Assembly: GCA_018969295.1 (NCBI GenBank)
Contig: JAGWYN010000014.1
Location: forward strand, 44,574 to 108,573
Direction: 5' to 3'
DNA: 64,000 bases
Source of the DNA: Chloroflexota bacterium
GTDB lineage: Bacteria > Chloroflexota > Anaerolineae > Caldilineales > Caldilineaceae
A program made the translations under genes and the position numbers. Shown here in pieces: positions 25,995 to 34,596 of this stretch. How positions within the stretch are numbered: the stretch's first letter is position 1; every line of letters starts with the position of its first letter. The notes beneath the pieces were generated by a model that was not told the origin of the DNA, searched no databases, and saw only the letters and a list, made by a program, of their open reading frames with translations.

Positions 25995-27152
25995 TTACGG
26001 CAGAGGCATGCCTGTTGCCGCCAATGTCGCCTTCCGATCTATCTTCCCAGTCGGCGTCGCAACGAAGCAGGGGGTGAAGATGAACCGACGCGGGGCATGG
26101 TAGCGGGGCAGCGCCAGGTTGAGCGCTCTGCGCAGCTGCATCTGACCCTCGTCGTCGAGGGCAGCCCCTTCGACGACAAGCACAATTTCCTGACCGAGCC
26201 GCTCATCAGGCTGGCCGGCGACGAAGAAACGTCGGCGCGCCAGCCCCAGCTCCGGCTGGGCGGCGGCCAACACTTCGATGGAAGCCTCGACGCTTTCGAC
26301 GTGCACCTTCACCCCGCCGCTGTTGAGCACATTGTCCCACCGCCCGATCCACACAAATGAACCATCCGGCTGAAGCTCTACCCGGTCATTGGTCTGGATC
26401 GTGGCGTCGGCTGTCATCGGGCCGCGCAGATGCAGGCAACTGCGTCCATCGACGCCGATGTTGACGCCCGGCAGCGGAACAAAGGCGGGCGTTGCCTCCG
26501 GACCGTTGAGCCGGCGCAGCGCCACGTGCGTCGCTGTCTCGGTCATGCCGTAGGTATGGTAGACCGGCGCCTTGATCTGGCGAATTTGTGTGGCCAGCGC
26601 GGGGGACACGGGCCCTCCGCCCACCAGGATGGCGTGCATGCTGTCGAGAGAGCGGCGGTAGCGCAAGGCCTGCACGGCGGTAGCATCGGAAAACTCAACA
26701 TCGCTGTCAGCAGCCAGCGCGCGATCGAGCAGCGTCTGCAGCTGCAGCGGCACAAACGAGGCCAGGTCGATGGCGGCGTCGTCAGGCAGCTCGGCCAACG
26801 GGTCACTTGCCGGTTCGACGACCACCAGCTTCAGCCCACACACAAAGCCGCGCACCAGCAGCATTCGGCCAGCAATGTAGCGCACCGGCAGACAGACCAG
26901 TGCGGTCATGCCCGCGGTCAGCCCCAGCACCGCGCCTGTGGCGCGCGCGCTGGCCTCCATCTGGCAGCGCGTCAGACGGATCGGCTTGGGCAGGCCGGTA
27001 GAGCCGGAGGTGTGCACCTCGAACAGCTCTTCCCCACGCAGCCAGGCACGGCTGAAATCCAGCACTGCCTGCACCTGCTCGCTGGCCACCGCGATGTCCA
27101 CACCTTTCGCCAGCGCCGCTGTGTCCCACCAACGACCGTCGATCCAGATCAT
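25995..27152 (-). CDS. AMP-forming acid--CoA ligase, MenE (o-succinylbenzoate--CoA ligase)-like
   Basis: A 385-residue member of the ANL adenylating family. The ATP motif is EVHTSGSTGLPKPIRLT near residue 44, the A5 motif VYHTYGMTETATHVALRR near residue 200, the A7-type QTNDRVELQPDGSFVWIGR near residue 262 and the catalytic Lys motif ATPTGKIDRKATL near the end. Its short length fits MenE better than long fatty acyl ligases. No other menaquinone genes are present, so a role in menaquinone synthesis is only a possibility. The ATG at 27152 is supported by GGAGG six bases upstream. Confidence 0.78.
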   Translation of the reverse strand: MIWIDGRWWDTAALAKGVDIAVASEQVQAVLDFSRAWLRGEELFEVHTSGSTGLPKPIRLTRCQMEASARATGAVLGLTAGMTALVCLPVRYIAGRMLLVRGFVCGLKLVVVEPASDPLAELPDDAAIDLASFVPLQLQTLLDRALAADSDVEFSDATAVQALRYRRSLDSMHAILVGGGPVSPALATQIRQIKAPVYHTYGMTETATHVALRRLNGPEATPAFVPLPGVNIGVDGRSCLHLRGPMTADATIQTNDRVELQPDGSFVWIGRWDNVLNSGGVKVHVESVEASIEVLAAAQPELGLARRRFFVAGQPDERLGQEIVLVVEGAALDDEGQMQLRRALNLALPRYHAPRRFIFTPCFVATPTGKIDRKATLAATGMPLP

Positions 27153-27205
27153 CTGACACCTCCACAGAATAGGCCAGACCCCAGGGCCACCTCGCTGGCG
27201 GGGCG

Positions 27206-28228
27206 TCATGCAGACGAAACGCACGTTGTCGTCTGCCGAATGACGAGCCGACAGTCCAGCACAGCCTGCTGTTGTGGCGCGTCGGCGCAGTGCATCCGTC
27301 GAAGCAGGAGTTCAGCAGCCCGTGAACCCAGTTCATATGCTGGCTGTGCCACCGTGGTCAGAGGGGGCACAGCCACAGCAGCAAATGGAATGTCGTCAAA
27401 ACCGACGATCGACACATCATGGGGCACATGGAGGCCATACAGTCGACAAGTACTGATTGCACCCAGCGCCACAAGATCGTTGACTGTCAGCACTGCTGTT
27501 GGTCGGTTGTCCAACGCAAGGAGACAAGCCATTGCACTCTCTCCACCCACGATCGACACATCCGCCTCTACCATCCATTCAAGCATCAAAGGCAACCCAT
27601 GTTTGATCATTGCTTCTTGATAGCCCAGCCAACGTCCCACCGCGATCCCACGAGTGTAATGACCTCCGATAAACGCAATTTTTTCGTGTCCCAAACCGAC
27701 CAGATGATCGATAGCGGCAATTGCACCATCCTGTGCACGGCTGGTCACAAAATCCACTTTGGGGTCTTTCAACCAATTTCCAACAGTGACAATCGGAAAA
27801 TTTTTGCGGGCACGGTCCACGATATACCGATTGTGTTCTGAGGCATTGTTTCGCTGCGGCGGCGCAATGATGAGTCCATCTACGCCGCGCCGGTAGATTT
27901 CACGCAACACCTGCAGTTCTTTGTCTGGATCTCCGTCCGTATTGACGATGATTGTAATATAGCGATCGCGTTCCAGGCTGTCCTGAACGCCGCGTGCGAG
28001 GGTGGCAGAAAAAGGATTCTGGATATCTGAGATCACCAGGCCAACCATCAACGTTCGGCTAGACGCCAGTGCGCTGGCCAGCGGATTGGGATCGTACTCC
28101 AGCTCAGACGCAGCTTGCAGTACCCGTGCGGTGGTTTTTTCACTGATCGATGCGTTCTTGTTAAATACACGCGAGACAGTTGAGGGAGCAACCCCAGCAC
28201 GTTTTGCAACATCGTAGATGGTTGTCAT
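27206..28228 (-). CDS. LacI family transcriptional regulator
   Basis: A 340-residue repressor. The helix-turn-helix and hinge are TIYDVAKRAGVAPSTVSRVF (residues 3-22) followed by NKNASISEKTTARVLQAA. The rest is a periplasmic-binding-protein-like sensor with MVGLVISDIQNPF near residue 60 and SIVGFDDIPFAAVAVPPLTT near residue 275. It lies directly downstream of the sugar ABC-transporter genes on the same strand, so it most likely senses their substrate and controls the operon; a LacI-type operator is seen at the operon promoter near 32890. No strong ribosome site precedes the ATG. Confidence 0.93.
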   Translation of the reverse strand: MTTIYDVAKRAGVAPSTVSRVFNKNASISEKTTARVLQAASELEYDPNPLASALASSRTLMVGLVISDIQNPFSATLARGVQDSLERDRYITIIVNTDGDPDKELQVLREIYRRGVDGLIIAPPQRNNASEHNRYIVDRARKNFPIVTVGNWLKDPKVDFVTSRAQDGAIAAIDHLVGLGHEKIAFIGGHYTRGIAVGRWLGYQEAMIKHGLPLMLEWMVEADVSIVGGESAMACLLALDNRPTAVLTVNDLVALGAISTCRLYGLHVPHDVSIVGFDDIPFAAVAVPPLTTVAQPAYELGSRAAELLLRRMHCADAPQQQAVLDCRLVIRQTTTCVSSA

Positions 28229-28247
28229 GGTTCACAGACACACTGCT

Positions 28248-29384
28248 TTATCCAAAGACTGTCTTGATTGCCTCAAGATATGCAAAACCATGTTCTGTGT
28301 CTGGCTCCAGATAGCTACCTTCTGTCCATTCATTCCAAGCGTTGATGGTGAGAATACGCTGATCGCTCGGTTTTGTCATGAGTCGGTCACGCACCCACAC
28401 CAGTGCATCCCGAAAACGCTCCGGCGTGTTGTCGCCAATGACGGGCATGAACGGATACCGAGCGTTGATGAATACATCTGACTGTACAGTGCGTGGGCTC
28501 GTATCCCATCCCATTGTCACATTGGGATGATAGGGCAGAGTGAACGTTGCATCGGCCTTTTCCCAATACTGTGCATAGCGGTCGCGCACGACATTGTATG
28601 AGGTCAGAGGAAACGCATCCAACGCGCCATGATGAATCCAGACATAAGAAGTGACACTCGTGAATCCGAGCTCGTGGGCAAGTGCGTCGGCATTTTGGAC
28701 GTTTCTTTCACCGGCCAAGATGGTGTGGTTCCACAAAACAACGTTCAAATGTAGATCGGGAAACCCTGCCGCTTTTGTCTTGGCGCGAAAGACGGAAAGC
28801 GCATCACGCGTCTGGGCCCTTCCGCCAAGTCCAGCAACCAAGGTGGGTAAATCATAGATAGAAAAATAAGGACAGCCATCAATCTTCCAGTAGGACGGGT
28901 GGGTGAAATAGCGTTCAATCACAGAGTCGGCGACTTCCTCCACCGTGTTTTGACTCACTTTTCCTGGATACAGCAGGCGCGCCCGATCCCCGACGCCGTT
29001 CAGTGCGGCTGGATGAATGTCAATCCAATCATGATTTGCCCACATCAAGGCAAATTGAAGCCGTTGGTTGTTGGGTGCACCTAAAAATCCTTCCTCTAAT
29101 CCGCGTTCCAAAAATGGCCCGTCATCGTACCAGTACCAGTCAAAAATAAAAGCATCGATCGCATGATCCGCTGCTGCGTCGATCTTGCGCGCCATGACGG
29201 CAGGATCTGCCTCATCTTCATATCCCCAAAGTGGGATACGTGGTTGGCGATGGTTGGGAAAGCGAGGTTCGGCACGTTTGACCAGCTCCCACTCTGACCA
29301 GCCAGGTCCATGTGTGGCCACATTCCGCCGATCGACATGGTAGTTGGGGAAATAATAACAGGCGACTGTAGGTTGTCTGGACAT
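28248..29384 (-). CDS. WbsX / glycoside hydrolase family 99-like protein
   Basis: A 378-residue TIM-barrel protein. It begins VACYYFPNYHVDRRN and has YYFP, FDWYWYDDGPFLERGLEEGF near residue 83, MWANHDWID near residue 113 and closes with INAWNEWTEGSYLEPDTEHG near residue 350, the hallmark of WbsX/GH99-like proteins, relatives of endo-alpha-mannosidases. No signal peptide is present, so it would act on imported oligosaccharide in the cytoplasm. Its place between the sugar permeases and a LacI regulator supports a role in using the transported glycan. Confidence 0.8.
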   Translation of the reverse strand: MSRQPTVACYYFPNYHVDRRNVATHGPGWSEWELVKRAEPRFPNHRQPRIPLWGYEDEADPAVMARKIDAAADHAIDAFIFDWYWYDDGPFLERGLEEGFLGAPNNQRLQFALMWANHDWIDIHPAALNGVGDRARLLYPGKVSQNTVEEVADSVIERYFTHPSYWKIDGCPYFSIYDLPTLVAGLGGRAQTRDALSVFRAKTKAAGFPDLHLNVVLWNHTILAGERNVQNADALAHELGFTSVTSYVWIHHGALDAFPLTSYNVVRDRYAQYWEKADATFTLPYHPNVTMGWDTSPRTVQSDVFINARYPFMPVIGDNTPERFRDALVWVRDRLMTKPSDQRILTINAWNEWTEGSYLEPDTEHGFAYLEAIKTVFG

Positions 29385-29465
29385 AGATTCATTCTCACTT
29401 TATACATTGGGTACGACTGAGCTTGTCCCAGCTGACTTTTGGCAGATGACTTTCGTCCAGGCTTT

Positions 29466-30368
29466 CTATTTCTCGACACCGGTGATGACAACCCCTTGAA
29501 TAAACAGCCGCTGTGCAAAAGAAAACACCAAGATACATGGAATCAGCGACATCAAAGCCGCCGCCATCATACGTGGATAGTGTATCACGTTGAACTCAGC
29601 AGTCTGGAACATTCGCATACCGAGGCTGACTGGAAAGTTGTGTTGCGAGCGAAAATAGACCAACGGATACAACAGATCGTTCCAGTAGTAGAAAAAGGCA
29701 AAAACAGCAACTGTCGCGATCACAGGCAGCGACATCGGCAGAAAAATTTGCCAGAAAATGCGAAAAGTAGAACAACCATCGACACGGGCTGCATCCTCCA
29801 ATTCTTTAGGAATGCCTAAAAAATACTGGCGGAAGAGAAAAATATAGAACGCATTGCCAAAAAACGATGGCACAACGATGGGCAGAAAAGTGTCCAACCA
29901 ACCTATAGTGTTGAACATCATAAAGTGTGGTACGATGACGACCCAAGCAGGCATCATGAGAGTCGTCAGCATGACAAAAAACAAAAACGACCGTCCAGGA
30001 AAGCGCAACCGCGCAAAGCCAAAGCCTGGCAGCGAGCAGCTGATGATACTGCCAACTATCCCCCCCGTTGCCAACATTATGCTGTTCATCAAGAAGCGTG
30101 CAAATGGAATTCGTTGAAAAACGTCGATATAATTCTGCCAGATCCACTCGCTGGGAATCCACGTGATCGGCCAGGTGTTCACCTCATCCAACGTTTTCAA
30201 ACTGGTGCTCAACATCCAGAAAAATGGGATCATCAAAATCACAGCGCCAATCACCAGCATAAAATAGGTTGCAAACGCCCCAACCAACCGGTGTTGCGAG
30301 ACACCCATCTCCCAACGGGGTGCTTGAGACGCTGTTTTCGTCACCGGTGCAGATTGCTGCCTCGCCAT
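29466..30368 (-). CDS. Carbohydrate ABC transporter permease (MalG type)
   Basis: A 300-residue inner-membrane permease with six predicted helices. The EAA loop that contacts the ATPase is EDAARVDGCSTFRIFWQIFL near residues 195-214, placed as in MalG-like proteins, and the C-terminus ends FAQRLFIQGVVITGVEK, also typical. It pairs with the permease 27 bases upstream. GGAG precedes the ATG. No ABC ATPase gene accompanies the operon, so a shared ATPase encoded elsewhere is expected. Confidence 0.92.
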   Translation of the reverse strand: MARQQSAPVTKTASQAPRWEMGVSQHRLVGAFATYFMLVIGAVILMIPFFWMLSTSLKTLDEVNTWPITWIPSEWIWQNYIDVFQRIPFARFLMNSIMLATGGIVGSIISCSLPGFGFARLRFPGRSFLFFVMLTTLMMPAWVVIVPHFMMFNTIGWLDTFLPIVVPSFFGNAFYIFLFRQYFLGIPKELEDAARVDGCSTFRIFWQIFLPMSLPVIATVAVFAFFYYWNDLLYPLVYFRSQHNFPVSLGMRMFQTAEFNVIHYPRMMAAALMSLIPCILVFSFAQRLFIQGVVITGVEK

Positions 30369-30395
30369 AGATCAAATCTCCGTCCAAACCCTTGT

Positions 30396-31298
30396 TTACT
30401 CTTTTTCACCAGCGTAGTAAACCCACCGACGCGATGTGCCCATGACAAACAAGGTCAACGCTGCAATCAGGACAAACAGAATATACGCAATGGTGGAAGC
30501 ATATCCAAAGCGGAGCGAACGAAACGCAGTGAAATAGATGTTGAGACCAAAAAAGTATGTGGCATAGTTTGGTCCTCCCCCTGTCATGATATAGGCATTC
30601 TCAAAAATCTGGAAGGCAGCGATCAGCCCGGTCACCAGGTTGAAAAAAATCACCGGCGTCAACAGGGGCAACGTCACTGTCCAAAAACGCTGGAGGCTGT
30701 TCGCCCCATCAATTGTCGCCGCTTCATACAGCTCGCTCGGAATGGCCTGTAATCCAGCGAGATAGACGATCATCGTGCCACCGATTCCCCACAGCGCCAT
30801 CAAAATAAAGGCATACATTACCACGTTCGGATCGACCAACCAACCGATCTGAGGCACGCCAAACCAACCCAGAATTCCACTCAGCACCCCGTACTGTTTG
30901 TGAAAGACAAATTGCCAAAGCAGCGCAACAGCAACACCCGTCGTCACAGCGGGCAGATAGTAGATGCCACGAAAGAGCAGAATCCCACGCACTTTCTGAT
31001 TCATGAGCAGCGCAATGCCAAGACCGATGACAAGGCTCAAAGGCAAAAAACCAACAACAAATGTCAACGTCGAACGGACTGAATCCCAAAAACGCGGATC
31101 CTCCGAAAACATATAGCCGTAATTGCCCACTCCAATCCACTTTGGGGTGCCAGTACCGCCATAGTTGGTAAAACTCAAATAGAACGAGGCCAATAACGGG
31201 CCCAGTCGAAAAATCAAGTAGCCGACGAGCCAAGGAAGGATAAACAACAATCCTTCAATCGCCTCACGCCGTGCCATCTTTGTTTTCGGCAGATACAT
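30396..31298 (-). CDS. Carbohydrate ABC transporter permease (MalF/UgpA type)
   Basis: A 300-residue permease with six helices. It starts with a basic segment and LLFILPWLVGYLIFRLGPLL, the usual first helix, and its EAA loop is LYEAATIDGANSLQRFWTVT near residues 203-222. GGGAG lies ahead of the ATG at 31298; an upstream extension to 31376 is not needed. It follows the binding-protein gene by 80 bases and forms the membrane channel with the MalG-type partner. Confidence 0.92.
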   Translation of the reverse strand: MYLPKTKMARREAIEGLLFILPWLVGYLIFRLGPLLASFYLSFTNYGGTGTPKWIGVGNYGYMFSEDPRFWDSVRSTLTFVVGFLPLSLVIGLGIALLMNQKVRGILLFRGIYYLPAVTTGVAVALLWQFVFHKQYGVLSGILGWFGVPQIGWLVDPNVVMYAFILMALWGIGGTMIVYLAGLQAIPSELYEAATIDGANSLQRFWTVTLPLLTPVIFFNLVTGLIAAFQIFENAYIMTGGGPNYATYFFGLNIYFTAFRSLRFGYASTIAYILFVLIAALTLFVMGTSRRWVYYAGEKE

Positions 31299-31378
31299 GG
31301 TCGTCTCCCTGCCGGATACAGCGCACTGTGCACTCAGAAGGACGTGTCCAATGCACAGTGCGCCGAACCCATCCACTT

Positions 31379-32734
31379 TTACACGTTTGATTGGGCAATC
31401 AGCCGGTTCACTTCCTGTTGAAACATTGGTAGAACAATGTCTGGCCCATCCGTGACAACACCGTCAAGCATGGGAGCAATCAGGTTGTTCCATGCATTCG
31501 AGTAATCCTGCCAATAAGGAGGAAAAGGAGCCGCATTGGCACCATCCATCTGTGCCGGAAAGACTTGCACACTGGCTGGCGGCAACCCACCTTGCGCTGC
31601 CGTTTCATTCCAAAGCGGCACTGACGATTTGCGTCCAGGAATGCTGCGCAGGGGTTCCGAAATCAGTGTGTTGGTCGATTCGGTGCTCGTTAAAAACTTG
31701 ACAAATTTCCATGCAGCTTCCAGATTCTGAGTATTGGTGGCGATTCCCCAGGCGCCACCAGCTGCATTGATGCAACTCTTGCCAGCAGGAGACAAAGGCA
31801 TTGGCGCACAATCGAAGTCAAACTTGTCGCCTATGTTCGAGCGCATCGATGTCGTCGCCCATGACCCCTGAAAGGCCATCGGCAATAGACCACTGGCAAA
31901 CGGATCAACGCCGGCAGGCGCAGCTCCTGCTGCAGGGTACAGCCCCTGCTGACGTGCTGCAATAAAAAAGTCAAAACATTCTCGGTTCTCCGGAGAATCA
32001 ATGATGCACTCGCTCAGATCATCGGTGAAAATTTTGCCGCCCCACCCCATCAACAGACCATGAAACACCCAATTCCAATTGAAAAACTGCAGTCCCCACC
32101 TGGTAAACTGGCCACTGCTATCCTTCTGCACAAAGTTGAGCGCAATCTCCACCAGATCTGGCCAGGTCCATGTCTCAGACGGATAGGCCATCCCTACCTC
32201 ATCAAACATCTTCTTGTTGTAATAGATGCCGACGTTTGAAAAATCATAAGGAAGCGCGTACAGTTCGTTGTTCCAACGCATCTGTGCAACTTGCGCTGGC
32301 CAGAAGTCATCTACACGAACTTCGGCGCTGTCACGGTCCACCAAGGCCTGCAAATTTGTCGTCCATCCCTTGCTGGCATAGACCGGTATGTCAAACGTAC
32401 GCGTGTACCAGACATCTGGCAACTGCTGTGCAACCCCTTGCGCATTGATCGTGTCATAAAATTCATTGCCAGCAACGTCAAGATGGTCAATCGTGATCTC
32501 GGGATTCGCTTGCATGAAGGTCTCAATCACTTGCTTGAACAACGGCACATCCGATTCGCCATGATTCGTCACAAATCGCAACGTGACCCCACCTGCCCCT
32601 GCCTGCCCCCCTGGCGCTGCTGCGGGTACACAACTGGAAAGCAAGGCGCCAGCCCCTACAAAAAACCCTGTGGCGGCACTCAACTGTAGAAACGACCGTC
32701 GACTTACACCGCCAGAATTTCTGTACCGATTCAT
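31379..32734 (-). CDS. Sugar ABC transporter substrate-binding lipoprotein (family 1)
   Basis: A 451-residue binding protein. The N-terminus has a twin-arginine-like signal SRRSFLQLSA and a lipobox LLSSC near residue 34, so it is exported and lipid-anchored. The mature part begins TLRFVTNHGESDVPLFKQVI and continues with VWYTRTFDIPVYASKGW and FDFDCAPMPLSPAGK, as in family 1 carbohydrate-binding proteins. GGAGG precedes the ATG at 32734. It is the first gene of the operon and lies behind a strong promoter with a LacI-type operator. Confidence 0.9.
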   Translation of the reverse strand: MNRYRNSGGVSRRSFLQLSAATGFFVGAGALLSSCVPAAAPGGQAGAGGVTLRFVTNHGESDVPLFKQVIETFMQANPEITIDHLDVAGNEFYDTINAQGVAQQLPDVWYTRTFDIPVYASKGWTTNLQALVDRDSAEVRVDDFWPAQVAQMRWNNELYALPYDFSNVGIYYNKKMFDEVGMAYPSETWTWPDLVEIALNFVQKDSSGQFTRWGLQFFNWNWVFHGLLMGWGGKIFTDDLSECIIDSPENRECFDFFIAARQQGLYPAAGAAPAGVDPFASGLLPMAFQGSWATTSMRSNIGDKFDFDCAPMPLSPAGKSCINAAGGAWGIATNTQNLEAAWKFVKFLTSTESTNTLISEPLRSIPGRKSSVPLWNETAAQGGLPPASVQVFPAQMDGANAAPFPPYWQDYSNAWNNLIAPMLDGVVTDGPDIVLPMFQQEVNRLIAQSNV

Positions 32735-32889
32735 TTTTCCTCCTGAATTGAGCAAAGATCGCACGCACAGTACACTGTTCATCGGGGAACGCACGGACAG
32801 AAGGTCTTTTGAGGCGTTTACCTACCTTTGTTAACTGGATGTCTTTGAAAATATGGAGAAAGACCGACTGCAATCAGATGCAAAAATAC

Positions 32890-32937
32890 GCAATCGGTTG
32901 CTTTATTTAGAATACAGGTACGAATCTGTTTTGTCAA
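32890..32937 (-). promoter_or_regulatory. Operon promoter with LacI-type operator
   Basis: On the minus strand TTGACA (plus 32932-32937) is followed after exactly 17 bases by TATTCT (plus 32909-32914). Eight bases beyond the -10 box, at the expected start point, lies the near-perfect palindrome GCAATCGGTTGC (32890-32901) with the central CG typical of LacI-family operators. The downstream genes include a LacI regulator, so repression by blocking transcription initiation is the simple reading. The rest of 32735-33013 has no gene. Confidence 0.7.
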
Positions 32938-33013
32938 CACCCAATTTTTGGAGCATCTGTTTCATGGAAAACGTATGTCTCCCGCCCCCTGAAGTAGCTT
33001 GGCCGCTCGACGG

Positions 33014-34552
33014 TTACCGCCTCCACCCAAACCACCACCTGCACAGCCGTGCCACAGTCGGCGTCAACCGCGTACGGTTGTAGGCGTCGGCCACTTTGCG
33101 GATCGCCGCAGCTGCAGTCGGGTAGGGATGGATGACTTTGGCCAGCTGACGTAGCCCCAGCCCCCCCGACATGGCAACAGTCACTTCGCTGATCCATTCG
33201 CCGGCATGGCGCCCCACGATCGTGGCACCAAGAATCTGGTCCGTCCCCCGCCGGACATGAATCTTCACAAAGCCCTCTTCTTCACCGTCGGTGCGCCCAC
33301 GGTCTGTGTCGGCCAACAGCTGCACATATGTGTCGACGGGGAGGCCCGCCTTCTCCGCTTCCCAATCGTACAGGCCGACATGCGCCACCTCCGGGTCGGT
33401 GTAGGTCACCCACGGAACGATCAGATCGCTCAGCTTCTTCTTGGGGCCGGGAAAGAGCGCGTTCTGCAGCACGATGCGCGCAGTGGCATCCGCCACGTGC
33501 GTGAATTGGAAACGGGAAACCACATCCCCAGCCCCATATATGTCAGGATTGGTCGTGCGCAGGGTGTCGTCTACCTCGATGCCCCGCAGGTTGCAGACCA
33601 CGTTTGCCGCTTCAAGATGCAACCCTTCGACATTGGGCAGCCGCCCCGCCGCCACCAGAATTTCATCGACAACCACCGTCCGTCTGTCACCATGGCAGTG
33701 GTAGGTGAGCTGCCTGGCCTCACCGGCGCGCACAATCTGTTCGATCTCGGCACCCAGCACGAGCCCGATGCCCTCACGCACAAAAATACGGTGCATCACC
33801 GCAGCAGCCTGCGCATCCTCGCGCCCAAGCAACCGTGGGAGCACATCCAACACCGTGACCTTGCTGCCCAAACGACAAAATGCCTGTGCCAGCTCCGCCC
33901 CGATCGCCCCAGCACCGATCACCGCCAGCCGTGGCGGCAGAGTTGTCAAATCCCAGACCTGTTCGTTGGAGAGAGAACCGGTTTCGGACAGACCAGGAAT
34001 CGGCGGCACAACAGGCCGCGACCCGGTGGCAATCACAGCCTTGCGGAATTCGAGGGTCTGACCACCAATTTCGATCGTGTGGGTGCCGGTGAAGTGCGCC
34101 TGGCCGAAATAGAGATCGATGCCGAGCTCTGTCACGCGCTGCGCAGAATCGTGCACGCTGAGGTCGGCACGCACGCGACGCATTCGATCCATCACTGCAT
34201 TGAAATCGACGCTGATCCCGCCAACCTGCACCCCCAAATGCCCTGCACGTGCGATTTCACCCAACACCTTTGCCGAACGAAGCACCGTCTTGGAGGGCAC
34301 ACAGCCCACGTTGAGACAGTCGCCGCCGAGATGGTGGCGCTCCAGCAGCGCCACTTTGGCCCCCAGCCCGGCCGCCCCGACTGCCGCCACCAGCCCGGCC
34401 GCCCCGGCACCTACCACGACAAGATTGTACTTGCCCGTCGGCGTCGGGTTCTTCCAACCAGCTGGACGGACATTGGCAAGCAACCGCTGATTCGCGTCGC
34501 TTGCCAGAGTCTCAGCAGCCCGCTCTCCCGACAAACCTGTTGTCTGCTCCAT
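33014..34552 (-). CDS. Pyridine nucleotide-disulfide oxidoreductase, mercuric reductase-like
   Basis: A 512-residue flavoprotein of the dihydrolipoamide dehydrogenase/mercuric reductase family. It has FAD site VVVGAGAAGLVAAVGAAGLG near residue 46, the redox-active pair GGDCLNVGCVPSKTVL near residue 76, NAD site LAVIGAGAIGAELAQAF near residue 212 and DIYGAGDVVSRFQFTH near residue 345. The C-terminal paired Cys that bind Hg(II) in MerA are missing; the tail is AYNRTRLTPTVARLCRWWF, usual for the 'mercuric reductase-like' group of unknown substrate. AAGGAG precedes the ATG. It lies 44 bases after the glycosyltransferase on the same strand. Confidence 0.85.
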   Translation of the reverse strand: MEQTTGLSGERAAETLASDANQRLLANVRPAGWKNPTPTGKYNLVVVGAGAAGLVAAVGAAGLGAKVALLERHHLGGDCLNVGCVPSKTVLRSAKVLGEIARAGHLGVQVGGISVDFNAVMDRMRRVRADLSVHDSAQRVTELGIDLYFGQAHFTGTHTIEIGGQTLEFRKAVIATGSRPVVPPIPGLSETGSLSNEQVWDLTTLPPRLAVIGAGAIGAELAQAFCRLGSKVTVLDVLPRLLGREDAQAAAVMHRIFVREGIGLVLGAEIEQIVRAGEARQLTYHCHGDRRTVVVDEILVAAGRLPNVEGLHLEAANVVCNLRGIEVDDTLRTTNPDIYGAGDVVSRFQFTHVADATARIVLQNALFPGPKKKLSDLIVPWVTYTDPEVAHVGLYDWEAEKAGLPVDTYVQLLADTDRGRTDGEEEGFVKIHVRRGTDQILGATIVGRHAGEWISEVTVAMSGGLGLRQLAKVIHPYPTAAAAIRKVADAYNRTRLTPTVARLCRWWFGWRR

Positions 34553-34596
34553 CCATTCTCCTTCCAGGCAATGGCACCACGTGGTTCAGACGTGGC

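Noticed and set aside
33014..34552. True mercuric reductase merA
   Set aside because: The C-terminal Cys pair and an N-terminal heavy-metal domain are missing, and no mer genes are near.
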